Shown here in pieces: positions 20,152 to 32,252 of a stretch of 37,701 nt of DNA. Position numbers and translations under genes: made by a program. The notes under the pieces are model-generated. The model searched no databases. It was not told where the DNA came from and saw nothing but the letters and a program-made list of their open reading frames with translations. This stretch comes from Scleroderma bovista (Eukaryota > Basidiomycota > Agaricomycetes > Boletales > Sclerodermataceae). Location: contig JAYMGJ010000728.1 of assembly GCA_037178675.1 (NCBI GenBank), positions 1 through 37,701 on the forward strand, in the 5' to 3' direction. Positions within the stretch are counted from its first letter, which is position 1; each line of letters starts with the position of its first letter.

Positions 20152-22395
20152 TCACTGACTTTCAACAGTCACATTGAGGGACAACCTGAATGCCGCAACT
20201 ATGTCATCCTACTTGTGATTTCATTTTTGAATATAATTCTTGGGTCCGGCCCTGAGAGAACAGGTGTAGTTGTTGGCAGAAACAAGTACTTTTTCCGTGT
20301 GGCGGAAGACCCATCCTCCATAGGTGGTGACTTAGAAGCCTGGATAGGCTTTTACTCCTCTGTACGCCCGTCCACGACAACTCATGGTCAACGTAAATGT
20401 CTGCACGACAGCATTCTATGTCGTACAGAACTTAGCGAAAAAGCAATGATCGAGTTCCATCGTGCTTCATTTGGAACGGAGATGAACGGGAAGGAGATGA
20501 ACGACTTCGTTAGTAGCGTGAGGGTGCAAACCATTCATCTCGGTTACTGGAAGACTGTCACGGAAGTCACACGTGTTAATGCGAGGCAACATAGGTTCTG
20601 CGCTGCAGAACTTGGAGAGGCCTCAGTGGAGGAATATTCCGTTTGTTGCTCATCCTGAGTTTGTATTTAGCTGATCGAACCGTGTGGAAGAATACAAAGT
20701 TACCAGGTAGTACCTCGATTTGCCTCTCGTTAACGTTAGTGGCGAGAAAAGAAACCCGGCCACGGAGGAAAGTGAAACCAGATGAAATTTTTTTGCCTCC
20801 TGAAGTCTGTGAAATATTACCAAACCAGCCTTTCCTCTGATGAAGGACTATACTGCAAACATGATCACCATGACCTGTAAACCCCCAAACGTCAATGATG
20901 AAGGCATTGTCAACCAGAGTCTCGCTCACCTGGATTTTCGTCCCCCTGAACTTGCCATCCAGGCCTTCGGTATGCACATTGATTCCAACATGACAGTGGT
21001 TCCTGGTCGCATCCTTCCAGAGCCTAGCATTAAGTACTTGCAAAGCACTTCTCCTTCTATCGACGCCAGAGCTTCCTGGAACTTGAAAGGAATCAAGTTT
21101 GCTGTGGGTGCGGTGCTTTAAAAATGGCGGTTCTGGTCGTCAATGATGGGCATTGGGTGGCCAGACAAAGAGTTTGAAGGGCGCCGTGATTCGACGTTGC
21201 ACGCTGTAGTTGCCGACTTCGGTAAAAATGTGTGCCAAGAGAGGAATGCAGGTCGCTGGTGAGCCCCCATCTATCTTGACGTCCCGCTCCCTCGCAGGAC
21301 GTTAGCTGATCCCATACGTAAAGCTGCTATCGATGCTATCCACAAGGTCCTTGATCCCGAACACGGAAAGGTTGACATCGTGATGGCGATGCTGTCCACT
21401 GACGACAAGGCCATATACCAGGGCTTAAGCATCTTTGTGATGTCTATCTGGGTGTGGTGACCGTATGCGTGCAGTCCTCCAAACTGAAGCAGGGCAACCT
21501 ACAATACTATGCGAATGTTGCCCTTAAATTCAGCGCAAATTTGGGCGGCGTTAATCACATTTTGGATAAGAAGAACAGTGGATGGTTGAACGCAATGCCG
21601 ACCATGATAGTCGGCATGGACGTGACGCACCCTGGGACTGCTGGCGAGGCCCGTAGGTATCTTCTTGTCAACTTCCCTTACAAGTCGTGCTAGAATTACT
21701 ATCCAGCATCCGTTGCAGCTGTATCAATAATCAGGACGCACAATACCCGGGAGCCTTGAAATTCAGGAAGGGAAGGAAGAGGTAAGATGCACACGTGTCA
21801 GACCTTTCGTATCCCTGATAGATGATTGCTAAACTTGACAAAATGATGACCGAACGCCTTGATTTGTACAAGAGGAAGAACAAGGACCGATTACCGGAGT
21901 GTATCCTTGTGTATCGGGATGGAGATTCAGAGGTGCGCCAGTGATGTAGGCATATTTTTCTTACCTATCTCATTCGTTGCAGGGTCAATTCAAGCTCGTC
22001 CGAGAGAAAGAACTTCGCCGTATCGTGAAGGCTTGACAAACCTAGGAAGCCCTACAAGCCCAAGCTCATTATCGTGATATGTGGAAAGCGCCACCACACA
22101 CGATTCTGCCCTACCAGTGCCGATCATGCTGCAAGCGATGGAAATCCGACTATTATGTTATGCACGATGAGATCGGATTCGACGCGGACGGGCTTCAGGG
22201 GTTGACACATGCACTCAGTTATATGTTTTCTTGAGCGACGAAGGCTGTCGGCCTAGTTCTCCAGCATATTACGCCGACCTTGCTTGTTGGCGTTACCTGC
22301 GCAAGTTAATACGACATAGCAGAAAAGGAGATGACGAAAGAAGCCGAAGAGCTTTGGAGAGGTGTTCACAAGAATCTCGAGGACACTGAAGCACG
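20152..22395 (+). pseudogene. Decayed Argonaute gene
   Basis: Pieces of an Argonaute protein appear in order but in different frames. First come a pre-PAZ part (TGVVVGRNKYFF, then FYSSVRPS) and LMVNVNVCTTAFYV. Next are a PAZ region (VNARQHRFCAAELG, then EVCEILPNQPF) and the linker FGMHIDSNMTVVPGRILP. The PIWI domain follows (GVVTVCVQSSKLKQGN, then PTMIVGMDVTHPG, later KLIIVICGKRHHTRF and DEIGFDADGLQGLTHAL). The end is recognisable at GVHKNLEDT. Frame changes near 20430 and 21120, a TGA at 22232-22234 in place of an expected Arg codon (CGA to TGA), and a deletion of roughly 35 codons around 22150 make function very unlikely. The N-terminal domain is not visible. Intact Argonautes act in small-RNA silencing. 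This one is a relic beside the KDZ unit. Confidence 0.88.
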
Positions 22396-22538
22396 CTGTA
22401 TAGTTATGTTCTATTACTAACTTGTTATTATGTTTGAAACACTCTAGGCCTTTTGTTATGTGGCGTGCGAACATTTGTACAAGGAAGTGCTTCCTGTGGG
22501 GTTGGCACTTTGTCTGCTTTCACCACAGCAGTCTCCGA

Positions 22539-24270
22539 ATGCCACCCTCGACGCGTCCAGCAACTCCGGGACCCAGTTCACAACCACAGGTTCACAAGCG
22601 ATACGCGGGAGACGCTCTGCTCTCCAGGGAGGCAAAGAAACCAAGAATCGATCCACAATCACCCGAGACGCGCGCCCAACGCGACTCTAATCGAGACAAT
22701 AGCAAGCGGCGGCGGAAGAGAAAGAAGAAGGTCCCTATCGTCATAGTGGGTAGTTCCGTCAAGAGTGACGACACCGCCGAACGGTCGGGTGGTCAGTCCA
22801 CGCGTTCTGCTCCCACTACGTCTCAGCCCAACGAAATCATTCGGTATTCGTCGATGGCCCTTGAAGCTGAGGTGCACCATACTACGTGTCCTTCAAAGGC
22901 TGCAACACCTGCACTTCCCACTGCCACTGAACCAGGAGCCAATGCACACGTAGGTGTCACGGTTACAGGCATAGCTGGTTCACATAAGCTGGTATGACTT
23001 CCACTGAACTAGTATTTACTCCTCTGTTAATAGCATATTACAGAACGGAAACAGTGGATCCTCTTCCACAACTTTCCTAGAAGAAAAGGTTGCCCAACTA
23101 ACACAAGAGCTCACGGCCAAAAACGAGGTATGTTTCACCATGCAAGTTCGGCATTTCTGTTTGACATCAATCCATTTTGTCAAGTTGCTCAAATCTCATC
23201 AAACACTGCTTACCCAAGTGCAGCAAGCCATCACTTGTCAGATATGCCTGGAATTGATGTACAAGCCCTTTGCCCTTTCGCCTTGCGGACACCTCGCATG
23301 CTACGATTGTCTGGTCCAATGGTTTAAGGCACCCCCACAGGATGACCGACCAGTAGGCCCTGTTATCTCGCGTCAAAAGACGTGCCCACACTGCCGTGGT
23401 GTCGTACGTGAACGCCCCATCGAAGTATGGGATGTCAAGGGCATAGTACAGTCTGCCGCGAAAAGCAAACTTGTCCCAAGTCATCTGTCTGCGGAAACCG
23501 ATCCTCCTGCAAACCAAAATAATAACCCTGATCCCTGGGGTGGCATCTTTCCGAAGATCTACCCGCGTAGCAATCGCATTTACCCGTGGTTCATTTCCGC
23601 TGCTGACGACGGGGATGGATCCCACGGCGACCGTACTCCCCGTGGCGAGTACATGGGAATGCTTGACATGGAGGATGGAGGGATATATCGCTGTTTTGAT
23701 TGCTTCCATGAGATCTGGGATGGTGTCTGTACAAGCTGCGGACGCTTATACCCAGGTCATCGACCTAACCCGGACGACGACGACAATCATAGTTGGCCTG
23801 ATGATGGCCCAATTGCTGAGGAAGTGGATGTAGTTGACGATCCTGGGTGGTTGGGTCTGGAGGGCGGGGACGGGGACGATGTGGGCGATGAGGACTATGA
23901 CCCTCTCCACATGCATCGGCATTTTTGGGTCGATGGGGACGTACCCATTGCGCGCTTCTATCATGATGAACTTTCAGATGATTATGAGGACGACGATGAT
24001 GTTGGAGACTCCGACTATGGGTTTGATGGCCGCGGGCGGGGGATCGAGGTCAACCGTCATGAGGACGATGACAGGTATGAGAGCGACTTCATCGATGACG
24101 AGGTCGTAATTCCCGCAATGCCATACGTGGCAAACATATACGAGATTTCGGACAGCGGAGGTGAAGATGACCTCGACGACGGATGGGGTGGTGGAAACCC
24201 CAGACCTTTATATGGCGCCCGAAGGATCATCGACTCAGATGGGTCAGAAGGAGAGGACAGTGATTATTAG
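22539..24270 (+). CDS. RING-finger (C3HC4) E3 ubiquitin ligase-like protein
   Basis: Three exons (22539-22991, 23044-23127, 23185-24270) join in phase into 540 aa. The N-terminal about 150 residues are disordered with a basic nuclear-localisation-like run (SKRRRKRKKKVP). A short coiled coil (FLEEKVAQLTQELTAKNE) leads into the RING. The RING has C197, C200, C213, H215, C218, C221, C246 and C249, with an about 24-residue loop before the last pair. RING proteins recruit E2 enzymes to ubiquitinate substrates. A second zinc-ribbon-like motif follows at C349-C352-C361-C364 (Cx2Cx8Cx2C). The last 150 residues are strongly acidic (Asp/Glu runs). The coiled coil-RING order resembles mushroom homologues of CHFR/RNF-type ligases, but I cannot name an orthologue. 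Presumably nuclear. The start follows the decayed Argonaute by about 140 bp. Confidence 0.92.
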
Positions 24271-24936
24271 ATGTCAGTAATTATGTGTATTGGTTATCGT
24301 TCAGCTTTGATCACCCGTGATATAGTAACTTAGCAAAGAACATTCAATTTCTACCTTCTTTCTGTCAGTTCAATTGCTTATCAATATATTGACTATGTTG
24401 GCAGAACCCTTGCTCTCCGCATGCACATTGGATTGCGTACTTGGAACTTGGAAGGCTCATAAGATAGGGCTCAAGCACTTACCACCAGACCATTTGTGAC
24501 AGACTGTGACCTGCTCAGTTCACACACATGGGTGAGTTGTAGCACTTGCCATGTCTCAACAAAGACTGCAATGTGAAATGTAAAACTTGGGTAAGGAATA
24601 ACTAAAAGTAGGTATAGCGTATGATGATATGTGTATGGAATAATGATATACCATGAAAGTATACTACAGAGAAAGAAATGTGTCTGCACTCACAGAAATG
24701 CTGCACTAGTGCTCAAAGCAACTCTGCACCCAACCAAAAAGGTGCTAGGTTGTTCTCAGAGCTTGGTGTGGGCCTCCTGATTGATGATACTGTGGAAAAT
24801 CCATTTGTCACTGCAGCCTGCACCAAGGGATGAAAGTTGTGTAAGCAGTGAAACATTAATTTTCCTCAGTTGAGTCTTCTTTGTTGCTCAGGAAGGATCC
24901 AAAGAGCCCTCTTGGGCATTCCATTGCCAGTCTTTG
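24271..24936. other. Spacer between RING gene and TIR element
   Basis: Probable 3' UTR and AT-rich spacer. No gene or recognisable repeat is seen. Confidence 0.5.
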
Positions 24937-26643
24937 CACTGTGGGAAGTAAAGTCACTACTAATCAGTGACGGGGACGCTGATGTGACCAAAATCATTGT
25001 CATTGCTGCTGATTTGCTGGTCACATCTATTCAGCGTCCGTGTCCCGACACTGATTTTCACTTCTTCAATTTCGGTGACGCTGATTTTCACTACCTCAAT
25101 CTCGGTGATGCTGGTTTTCAGTACCTGGATCAGAACATGCCTTGGGACCTCAATTGTGTATTATATCCGTCAGCACAGTGCTCGTTCACTAGTTCTCCAA
25201 AGTTATAGTCATCCCATTGTTGTATCACTGCTCCAGGGTTCTTATCTGTGATTGTCACATACAATCTCATCGTTATCGTCAGCAATTGCGCTGGGACTAG
25301 CTGCCCACACCATGTCATTCAATATTCTAGTTGATGGGTAGCAGTGAGGTGGCAATTGAGATTGAGGTGGTGTTGGCCATCGTCTGTGGTGATTATAATT
25401 GATATCATAGTGCTGTTGAGGTCTGAGAGGTGGCTGGTGGTGGTGGCCGTCACTGAGATAGTTCATAGTGACGCAGCGTGGTGGGATCTGCAAGGCGTGG
25501 TGAGGCATGGTGTTTGGTTGTGGCAGTGGCTGTGGTGATTAGTAAGGTCACGTGGTCACACAAGTCGCGTCACACATTACTGTGCAGAATTTCAAGCTCC
25601 GCTTGATTATTCTTGTCCTCATACCACAACCATGCCTCAAGACGCAACAACCGCATTCCACAACTGGAGTTCACATCATTTGGTGACATTTCCACCTTAT
25701 TTACGAAATCTAGGGTAACTCCATAGCCTTGAACCCTGCTTTTGACCTATGTGTGTCGCTGTTATTGCTTACATAAACTTTGACTCTGACTCGTGCAACC
25801 CGCATGTTATCACATTCCAACTACTTGTCTCTCCTATCACTAACTTACATATTTCTTGCCCAGAGCTTCGGACTCCATGATTGTACATGTATCAAGAGTG
25901 TGCTGTCAACACGAGCCCACCTCATTCGCTATACGAATCTTTCCTAGTGAGTGGATGGAATACATCTGAGCTGGCGGTGTTGTCTCCCTTGGGAGATTAG
26001 TATGTGAGTGAATGTAATCTTCTTCAACATCCAATGCTCACTGGGTCTGTGCTGAATCCAACAACGATCAAAAAATGAGGAATGGAGGGAACGATGGTGG
26101 ACTGTTTGCGCCAAAGGGATGCAGTGATGCAACCTGGCTAACCAGCACTGCTGCAAGCAACAGATGATGCGACTGTGAACGTGGGCAGCCAATGCCACCT
26201 TGGACCCACGACGATGGTGGCAGCACTGTTCCAGTGATGTCTGGCGGCTGGCAGTATTGCTACAATGCGCAGCTGTAATCTGCCAGTTCTTGGGAGTCCA
26301 TTGCGATGTATATCCCTACTGTTGTAGACCACGCGAATACATCACTTCCATGCGGTACATAATGGCTGATAAGTTCCCTGATGAAAACCAATAGCATCTA
26401 GCTGGGATTGAGTAACTTCTACACCGAAAAGTAGTGCTAATGCGTCTGATAATAACTGACCAAGACACTCGAAAGCAGTGCTCTGGACGCTGACTCGGAC
26501 GCTGAATTTCAATAGCGAAAATGAGCACTCAGTGACATCTGGGGACGTTGATTTTCGGTGCTTCGTCACTGATATGTACTGCAGTTGACATTGATAAGTG
26601 GTGATTCAATCACTGAATACTGGTGACTTTACTTCCCACAGTG
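24937..26643. mobile_element. Non-autonomous DNA transposon with 21-bp TIRs
   Basis: The left end CACTGTGGGAAGTAAAGTC... (24937-24957) is the exact reverse complement of 26623-26643 over 21 bp. The 4-bp word TTTG stands immediately outside both ends (24933-24936 and 26644-26647) and fits a target-site duplication. Just inside both ends are subterminal words of the type ATCAGTGACG and GACGCTGA/TCAGCGTCC in inverted orientation, which is usual for transposase-binding sites. The 1707-bp interior has no credible transposase, so it must rely on an enzyme supplied elsewhere. CAC-type termini plus a 4-bp duplication would fit the CMC group (Chapaev-like), but this assignment is tentative. Confidence 0.87.
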
Positions 26644-27551
26644 TTTGTGTGCTGTGTTACACCACAAAGTTCTCCACTCAACATTCCTTCCATGCTTATT
26701 TCTGTTTATACCCCTGTTTGTGTATGACAAACACCCCCCATATGCATGTAGATTCTTAATGGCACTTTAACATCAAATTTATTCAAAATTCTAGCCCCAC
26801 TGCAGAGTTGTTAAGAATTGCAGTCCACAGAACTCTGTGTGGCTTGTTTTCTCAAAAACAGGTTTGTGTGATTGCCATTAAAAAAATAGACCAAAGTCAT
26901 GCTCCATCACATCACATATGGTGGTAAGTGCTTGAGCCCTATCTTAGGTAGCAAGGTACTAAGGCAACCAAATCACACAGATCCAAAGAAGGCAAAAAGT
27001 TCTGTCATCAGTCGTTCCCACGATATAGCATTCTCCCAGAACCCTTTGCTCTGCGAGCAAGGGAACAATGTGGATGGGCCATCAGGGGTAGTACGTGATA
27101 GTGCAGCATTGGATCGAGTCCTGTTGCCATGATGAAACCATGTGTTGAATCTCGCACTATTACCTACTAGCACTCTATCTCACTTGTGGGGACAGTTGTG
27201 CAATGTCGGGCGAGAGAACACCACGGTGGTTGACATCACTAAATTCTTTGACCTTCGTGCATGACAGTCTCTATCAGGTTTTGCATAGCGGGACGGCGAT
27301 CTATCGATCTGTACCTCCATTCATTGAGAAGACGGGAACCAGTATCGTACCGGGTTCTCAATCTAATCAATGTCTTGGACGGCGATGGATGGACACGGCA
27401 CAGGCTCGGTGACCAAGTAACCGCAGTATGCTCTTGGCAATTGACGTATGGATAGTGCCTGAACGGCCCCCACAGTGGCCACGCTGGATCAAGTCACCAA
27501 GCTACGAAATACTACAGATTCGAAATAACATAGAAAGGCAGTGGGTAGTTC
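26644..27551. other. Gap between TIR element and MARVEL gene
   Basis: Open frames of about 60-100 codons occur but none resembles a known protein or splices into one. The right part is the 3' flank of the minus-strand MARVEL gene. Confidence 0.5.
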
Positions 27552-28504
27552 TTAGACACGGATTGACTGAGGAAATTTCGGACGGGGAGAGTAGCGTGGT
27601 GGGGGGAAACGATACTGAGGCTGTACTGGCGCTATGTATTGAGGCTGAGCTACCGGATATTGACCCGTGGACTGTGTCGGAGGAGCCAGAGAGACATAGG
27701 CGGCAGGGGCAGGGGCTAAGAAAATGGTTTCCCTGACAGACGAAAACCACGGCGAATTCCCACGCGAAGCAGCGATGCAAGCAAACACAAGCAATGTAAT
27801 AGCGTAGCCCAGTACTGCGCGATTGGCTTGATGAGAACAGTTAAAATTGATGGCAAAACTAGAAGACGCACAAAGGAAGGAACCCATGAAAGAGAACGCC
27901 TCGACGGCTAGGCTCTCGCGACAGGCTTGGTTATAGGCTGAATCTGGCATAGACTCATCAGTATCATGAGCACCCATGTATAGCGGGGACCTTACAGTCG
28001 TCATAAACACATCCTTGCGGGAAGAAATAGCTGCCAGTGAAAACTACTTCCCCAGCGGTCGCCGCCCACAAGACCGACAAAATGACTACATGCCAAAATT
28101 CAGCATCCAGATGCATCTCCAACGAGTATTATTCGACTTACAGAACCAGATTAACTCAACTAAGATCATTGACGTGAAAGCTCCACGACGAATGAAATCG
28201 ACCAAAAGCCTGTGCAGGAGTCTCGCATCAGCACTGAATGATGGATAAACAGCGGGGAAGTGGTTCACATGACCGGGATGGTAGACATTGTTAACGAAGC
28301 AGTAGCAATTGCTAGGGGGGCAAATGTGAAGTATGAATTGTAATGATCTTGCGTCGTAAGTAAAATGATGTGGGGGGAGAGACCGAGGACAATGACAGAG
28401 AATGTCATCGACAGAACTGTCAACAATGTTAGACATGGGGTCAGCTGGCACTTTCACGCAAGTAACCTACCCATGGTGAAGATGCGGAAAGTGGTGAAAC
28501 CCAT
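27552..28504 (-). CDS. MARVEL-domain four-span membrane protein
   Basis: Six exons (28504-28471, 28416-28269, 28209-28142, 28085-27996, 27943-27872, 27826-27552) join in phase into 228 aa. Four hydrophobic spans fall at about residues 8-31, 40-64, 72-97 and 126-157, with a short Cys-containing loop between spans 3 and 4. This is the layout of fungal MARVEL proteins, which sit in the plasma membrane or vesicle membranes at membrane-apposition sites. The motif GAFTSMILVELIW in span 3 and ITLLVFACIAASRG in span 4 fit this. The C-terminal tail is Pro/Gln/Tyr-rich (QYPVAQPQYIAPVQPQY). The fifth intron is 45 nt and open in frame, so retention would add 15 residues. The substrate or partner is unknown. 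Confidence 0.86.
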
Positions 28505-29738
28505 CGTTGACAATTGCTGGAAAGAGAGGAAAAGGGCGGAATTGATCTGTTAATCTCTGTTCCTTTTTATCCCTAGTCTCGAGCCGTTATAGCAAATTCG
28601 GGAAGCAGATAAGTTTCCTATAACGCAAATTCCGATACCAGAGAGTACCTTCCCAAAATGTCTCGAGACTATTTTATCCCCCGCATTTTGTTAGGAGATA
28701 TATTGGCCATTGGAGGTTGTAATACCAGTTCACCCCTATAAGGGCCGTTATCGAGGGAATCTCCAGAATCATTGAATACAAAGACGCATTTTCCGATAGG
28801 TTTGCGAGGGGGGGAGGCATTGGTACATGAAGCGCGGACCCGAGCTTTACGAGTTGCGATGATAGCTAACTCGCAGTGCGCATTGTGTTTCCGACGAACA
28901 CAAAGAGTACGTTGGACACGCCAGTGTGGGAGCTCTGCCAACCTGGCACTGCTGGTGATGATGATGTGCTCCACTACTGCTGCTGACTCTGGGCTCAGAC
29001 ACCGAACACTCTCCCCCCTGCCACCCCTCCTGCTGCCCTCCCGCTCTCTGCACACCTCTCGCAGACTCCCCCACTACAACATGCTGGTGGGTGGGGCCGA
29101 TGGATCTTGCGATCGAACTGCCGCTCAGTGACTCCAGTGTACTACTAAGTGAGGAAGTAGGAGTCATTCGTTCTACTAAAAGTATTCGGGTTTATGTTTG
29201 TTGTAAGTTGGATGCTGCCAATAATGTCTAGCTTATCGGTTGCCTGTTCTTCCAAACTGGACAAACCAGAATGTAGGAGGCCAATTATCTGGTCCCGCTA
29301 CTGGCGAACACGTGGAGCGGCGGCTTGTGCAGTGTCAAGCCTCGTCACTCTACGTGTCCGCGAGCAGTCAGCCAATCGGGCCTCAGGTCCTCGACACGGT
29401 CAGTGTCCTCCATGCACGCTGACGTATTGTTTTTAGTTGCTACCCACCGTCGTTGTGCCTTGTCTGCGCGTTTACCAACCATGTCAGCCTCGCCTGAACA
29501 ACGTGTATCACATCTCCACAATGCACACTCGTGCTGACGCTGTGCAAACGGTGTTCGCCAGCTCAGTCATGCACAAGGGGATGCGCGTGCCGTGCTTTTC
29601 TGTCTGTTTCACACTCATTTCTCCACTTTTCAAGTTCTCTCGCTGTTGCTTCAAATTTCATTCACCCTTACAACCCTACCCTACCCTTCTACCACCTCAT
29701 CCTATTCCAACCTGGCTACCTCAGAGCATCCTCGAGAA
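28505..29738. promoter_or_regulatory. Divergent upstream region of MARVEL and ATPase genes
   Basis: This 1.2-kb region lies between two divergent starts. Frames of about 105-155 codons exist on both strands but show no family similarity or coding-like composition. A 10-bp inverted repeat (TAGTCTCGAG, 28574-28583 and 28662-28671) lies close to the MARVEL start. The stretch just upstream of the ATPase start (about 29600-29730) is pyrimidine-rich, as in many fungal promoters. Confidence 0.5.
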
Positions 29739-32252
29739 ATGCGATCCAGGACCAACAAGGTTCACCGTACCTCTGTCAGCCCAAATCCACGACCACCGCG
29801 CACAAACGCCATTCACTGGCTCTTTTCCTCCAATCTTCCCCACCGGAGGACCTCAGCAGCATTCAGTGCTGACATTAATCGTAGGAACTTTTTCGGCATG
29901 AGCGAGATTTTTGGCGTTCTTCTTAATGTATGTAAATCCGACGCTCTGTCCATCTCTCAGCTCATGTCATTGTACAATCCGCCATTTAGCCTTCTGAAAC
30001 TGCTCGCTCGTTGACCGAATCTAAACGCCTTCTTGAAGAGGCGCAGAACGAGATAAAGGAAGAGCGTGAACGGTGTCAGCCGCGGGTTAAGCACACGTTT
30101 ACCCGTCTCCCCGGGTTCTTCCCTAGGGACGCGGAGACGCGTGCTGTCGAACATGCACTAGAGGGTGCGCCGTCGTTCACCATCCTGTTTGGCGCATGCT
30201 CTGTTGGAAAGGTGTGTCGTGACTATCTACTTGGTACCCAATCAGACTAACCAGTGACCCATCTCTTGCACAATATGTAGACTGCCCTAGTTCGAGAAGT
30301 TCTCTCCCAATCTCGATATCATGTCCTCCATTTCGACCTCCGCATCCCGGGCTTCGCTGATATTTATAGCCTTTATACGAGCCTCAGTCTACAGATGGAG
30401 CAATACTTTGAGGGGATTGCAGCCAACATGGCAGGCTTTCAGCAGTTCCGAAAGGAGGCGTGGAGCTTCAAGGTTCGTACAGTAGAATGGAAGTGATGTG
30501 AATGTGACGGATTGCACACAGCATGATCGCCAGAACGTCGAGCGCCGGATCTCAGATGCCCCTGTTGGTAGCCTTGGCTCTCAAGTCAGGACAAGTGACG
30601 TGGCCCGCCTTATGGAGCTGTTCCAGGTGAGAAATAGTCATGTATCTGACACAACAGAAGTGTCATACCTTTGTCGCAGAGCTCCTTGTTGCGATATGCT
30701 GAGTTTGAGCCTCCTGAGAGTTCTATCGAACTTGCTCTCCTTGGAAAAAAAGAATCCGATGCATCCTCAGACCAGACCCAAGTGAACAACCCCTCCACCC
30801 CCAATAGGAGTCGTTGGTTCTTCAACCGCAGTGGCGGGAGAAGTAGCGATGGTGTGCGAGAGGTGTCTTCTACTGCTGTCAATTCGAACCCACGCGAAAA
30901 GGAGCCCGAGAGACGAATTAAGAAGATGCCTGTGCTTTTTTTCGACGAAGCTCACCGATTGTAAATTATACTACCCTATGTTTCATCGCTGCTTAAAGAT
31001 TGATTAACCTTTCCCCTAGGCCATCACTCATCCAATCTGTGGAAACTATGAAGTGCCTGTTGGACTCCATGCTCGCGCTTACCAAACAGGACAGATTGTG
31101 TCACATCATTCATGCCACCAGTGATCCTTTTTACCACACCTGGTTGAGACAGCTGAACGTGATACAACACTGCAAGGTAGGCCTCGCAATACGGATGCCT
31201 CTAAATATTGAAAATATCTGCAGATCATCACGATTGGCGACTGTTCTAAGACAGAGATGCGTGCGTTCTTTTTCGAGCGTTTTCTGCCCCGCGTTCCAGA
31301 ATCCCTCCAATCTGCTTTGTCTTTCGAACTTCTTTATGAAGCGTTTGGGGGAAAGTTGGCTCATTGGCAAGATTATATTGACGACTATGGTACGTGACCT
31401 CCCATAGCTTGGTATTGCTTACAACAATCCACATTTTTGCGCAGTGAGCGCTGGCGGTAACTTTGATAGTATGTTGTCTTGGTGTCTTGTGCGTTTATGT
31501 ACTGACAGTAGTCCCTAGTTAAACAAAGCTCGCACTTCTTGCAAGCACACGCCGTCCTCAACCTCCACATCATTCACTCTTCACAGATATCTGGTGTCCC
31601 TGGCCAAGAACCTATCACACCCTCCACACCTGCTCCACGACCGCGCTCTAGTGGTCCTGACGCTCTCCATGCGGCCTTGGGCCCAGCAGGGTACAAGTCC
31701 TTCTCGCCGTACTCGTCTGCTCGGGAATCAGGTCTGGAAGACTACTCGGCCGACTTCAGCGCCATGCAGTTGCTCAAGGTTATGAGCAAGCTCAGCCAGC
31801 CTGGCTCGACACACCTCCCCTACTTCCTGCTATGCCGCGAGATCGGTGTCCGTGCCGTCGACGGCATGGTGAAAGGACGCGTGCTCGGCCTTCATTGGAC
31901 GGATGTTGTTGGGGTCAAGGACACCAGTGATCAGCCCACCGTCAGAGAGCCAGTATCGCCAGTGCCTTTGACAACGCGGATGATGAGTAATAGTTCGTAC
32001 GCGGGCGGTGCCAGCGGGACGGTGGGCATCGAGTCTTCGGAGGATGGGGACATGGTGATGGTCAACCCCGTAAATACGTCTACGAGAGACCTTGCACAGA
32101 TCGACGAGGGCGACGAACAGGAGATTGTCGGACCGCGCTTGGTGCCGATCACCCCCATCATGCGGTACGCGATGAGAGAGGTCGTACAGGAGTACGAGGA
32201 CGTACGGACGGTCTCGGAATACGCGTCTCTGAACGATCCTGATGAGTACTGA
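29739..32252 (+). CDS. P-loop ATPase (AAA/STAND-like)
   Basis: Nine exons (29739-29927, 29990-30211, 30281-30472, 30522-30626, 30680-30960, 31020-31176, 31224-31389, 31445-31468, 31519-32252) join in phase into 689 aa. The N-terminus (MRSRTNKVHRTSV...) is Arg/Ser-rich and could be a mitochondrial or unstructured leader. After FTRLPGFFPRDAETRAVE comes Walker A GACSVGKT (residues 131-138). Walker B with the Asp-Glu pair at 325-326 is MPVLFFDEAHRL. A low-complexity insert (about 255-310) separates them. The ATIGDCS-like sensor region (IITIGDCSKTEMR) follows. The C-terminal third has a helical segment (YFLLCREIGVRAVDGM) and a disordered acidic end. Layout and motifs are closest to the ATPase_2/STAND-like branch of AAA-type NTPases. 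The specific role is unknown to me. Exon 8 is only 24 nt. Confidence 0.9.

Noticed and set aside
20215..21693. Functional Argonaute gene with unusual introns
   Set aside because: Frame changes occur inside conserved blocks without splice sites, an in-frame TGA replaces a conserved Arg, and a conserved PIWI segment is missing.
24870..25208. 112-codon frame as a gene
   Set aside because: It crosses the left terminus of the TIR element and encodes its subterminal repeats.
28669..29167. Frames of 106-128 codons on both strands
   Set aside because: They overlap each other, lack splice partners or family similarity, and lie in the divergent promoter region.
29437..29738. N-terminal extension of the ATPase from upstream ATGs
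   Set aside because: The upstream sequence is pyrimidine-rich and looks like 5' UTR/promoter. The ATG at 29739 gives a reasonable start, though an extension cannot be excluded.
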